This document shows positions 33,659 to 34,442 of a stretch of DNA of 34,442 nucleotides, one piece after another; position 1 is the first letter of the stretch; each line of letters starts with the position of its first letter. The stretch is from Corynebacterium sp. HMSC05H05 (GTDB lineage: Bacteria > Actinomycetota > Actinomycetes > Mycobacteriales > Mycobacteriaceae). The DNA lies in contig NZ_KV788369.1 of the NCBI RefSeq assembly GCF_001807265.1, positions 50,142 to 84,583 on the forward strand, given 5' to 3'. The notes under the pieces are model-generated. The model was given only the letters and a program-made list of their open reading frames with translations, ran no database searches and was not told where the DNA came from. The position numbers and the translations under genes are program-made.

Positions 33659-33883
33659 TCAAGGTCGCTCCACCCCGCCCCCTCCATGCACTACAGGTTG
33701 AAGGTCATACCCGAGCACCGCAAGCACCCCGATCACCTTGCCAATCTCGGCCGTCGGCTTACCGTGCTCCAGCTCCCGGAGGAACCGATCCGACACGTCC
33801 GCAAGCTCGGCGACTTCCAGTTGGGTCAGCCTCCGCTCCTTACGCTGGGCGCGCACAAAGCTGCCGAGTGCCTCTATGTCCAC
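33659..33883 (-). CDS. HipB/y4mF-type HTH protein
   Basis: A 74-aa XRE-family DNA-binding protein resembling HipB antitoxins: LGSFVRAQRKERRLTQLEVAEL (about residues 6-27) and VSDRFLRELEHGKPTAEIGKVIGVLAVLGYDLQPV (29-63) follow the family pattern closely. The start is GTG at 33883 with GAGGAG upstream. A hipA kinase gene normally follows within a few bases; here copy B of the repeat and a small unrelated ORF follow, so the toxin is missing and the gene is an orphan. It probably still binds its own promoter, where three related boxes lie. Confidence 0.8.
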   Translation of the reverse strand: MDIEALGSFVRAQRKERRLTQLEVAELADVSDRFLRELEHGKPTAEIGKVIGVLAVLGYDLQPVVHGGGGVERP

Positions 33884-33918
33884 GTGTCACGTCTCCTCGC
33901 TGACCGTATGCTGTTACG

Positions 33919-34040
33919 GAACGTTCGCACCGAATCTGTTCCTATAGGCCGTGAGGTTAGCGCAAAACAGCGCATTTCGGTGTGTTCGCTCCGATTTGGA
34001 GGCACGCGCCCTCAATTTCATATCGGCACGTTCGTTCCGC
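33919..34040. promoter_or_regulatory. Repeated GTTCG boxes upstream of HipB-like gene
   Basis: ACGTTCGCACCGA (33921-33933), GTGTTCGCTCCGA (33982-33994) and ACGTTCGTTCCGC (34028-34040) are three direct copies of a common box. The first overlaps the perfect palindrome GAACGTTC (33919-33926). CACCGAA (33928-33934) and TTCGGTG (33976-33982) form an inverted pair. They are candidate operators for the adjacent HTH protein. Confidence 0.4.
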
Positions 34041-34088
34041 CGAGGGCAAGCTCGCAGGGTGGTCTCGGCCGCATACACGCAGCGATCT

Positions 34089-34099
34089 GCCTATCGACG
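34089..34099 (+). repeat. GCCTATCGACG repeat copy
   Basis: Exact 11-mer just downstream of the partial CDS; its flanks (T before, CACC after) match the copy at 33261-33281 over 16 bases. Confidence 0.55.
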
Positions 34100-34106
34100 C
34101 ACCGGC

Positions 34107-34442
34107 TTAGCCCAGCGGCGCGTAGCCAAAGTCACCGCGCTGCACCTGACTGCGGGCATTCGGGTCGAAGGTTGCGCACAGGGCTGCCGCCACGTAGCGC
34201 ACACCGCCTGCCGGCGAAGAGGAGCCGACGCGCTCGGCGCAGTTCTCCAGGGCTGGCAGGCCGATACTCTCCCCGGGCGAAGTCATGGAGAAGAAAGACG
34301 CGGCCATCATGGTGTTGCCATCGGCGCGCACGTATTCCGAAGAGCCCTTAATAGCTTGCCAAGCAATCGCCCCGACGGGATCGGTGCGGAACTGGTCCCG
34401 CTCAGTTGTGTTTAGAAGATCGAAATGGTAGCGGTGTGGTGA
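34107..34442 (-). CDS. Partial CDS, unknown protein (C-terminal part)
   Basis: The leftward frame is open from the right edge of the window to a stop at 34107, giving at least 111 residues. An internal GTG at 34331 is not a likely start, because coding sequence (YHFDLLNTTERDQFRTDPVG and onward) continues upstream of it to the edge. No signal peptide or known motif is visible in this part; two cysteines occur (ENCAERV, ALCATFD). I do not recognise the family. Confidence 0.55.
   Translation of the reverse strand, partial: SPHRYHFDLLNTTERDQFRTDPVGAIAWQAIKGSSEYVRADGNTMMAASFFSMTSPGESIGLPALENCAERVGSSSPAGGVRYVAAALCATFDPNARSQVQRGDFGYAPLG

Overview
The window is high-GC DNA with classic actinobacterial features and most likely comes from a Corynebacterium or close relative. 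The grounds are a PucR-type regulator divergent from gabT-gabD as in the corynebacterial GABA locus, GTG and TTG starts, GlxR-like TGTG-N7-TCAC sites, and secreted proteins with a C-terminal membrane anchor but no LPXTG motif. There are no rRNA or tRNA genes, no transposase and no CRISPR array.

Layout. 1-233: intergenic array of AGTGAAYTA-type boxes. 234-3062 (-): leuS. 3324-6204: a DUF488 protein, a serine/threonine-type permease (HAAAP copy 1), a small secreted protein and a flavodoxin-like protein. 6205-6851: decayed DNA that includes a 78-bp relic of the aminotransferase gene at 11809. 6852-11743: an SSS symporter divergent from an XRE-cupin regulator, ureohydrolase (gbuA-like) and ThDP decarboxylase (aruI-like) operon. 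17206-11809 (-): an operon of amidohydrolase, M20 N-carbamoyl-amino-acid-type hydrolase, HAAAP copy 2 and HisC/Pat-like aminotransferase, divergent from a PucR-type regulator (17330-18505). 24355-18465 (-): gabT, gabD, a second aldehyde dehydrogenase and a second ThDP enzyme, divergent from gabR (24475-25914). 25924-31982: secreted metallophosphoesterase-LamG protein with a PHO-box-like site, HAAAP copy 3, and a secreted coiled-coil/CAP protein. 31983-34442: repeat-rich accessory stretch with two orphan antitoxin-like HTH genes, hypothetical ORFs and a CDS running off the right edge.

Central interpretation: the genes between 6.8 and 25.9 kb can be ordered into the L-arginine transaminase (2-ketoarginine) route. 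Aminotransferase makes 2-ketoarginine; the ThDP decarboxylase makes 4-guanidinobutyraldehyde; an aldehyde dehydrogenase makes 4-guanidinobutyrate; the ureohydrolase gives GABA plus urea; GabT and GabD give succinate. That route is established in Pseudomonas (AruH-AruI-KauB-GbuA-GabT-GabD). Finding all steps plus transporters and three regulators contiguous here suggests a self-contained actinobacterial catabolic island. The substrate assignments are inferences from gene families and context. The flanking 78-bp direct repeat suggests that the symporter-regulator-gbuA-aruI block was inserted or rearranged as a unit. The XRE, PucR and GabR regulators each have a candidate operator nearby.
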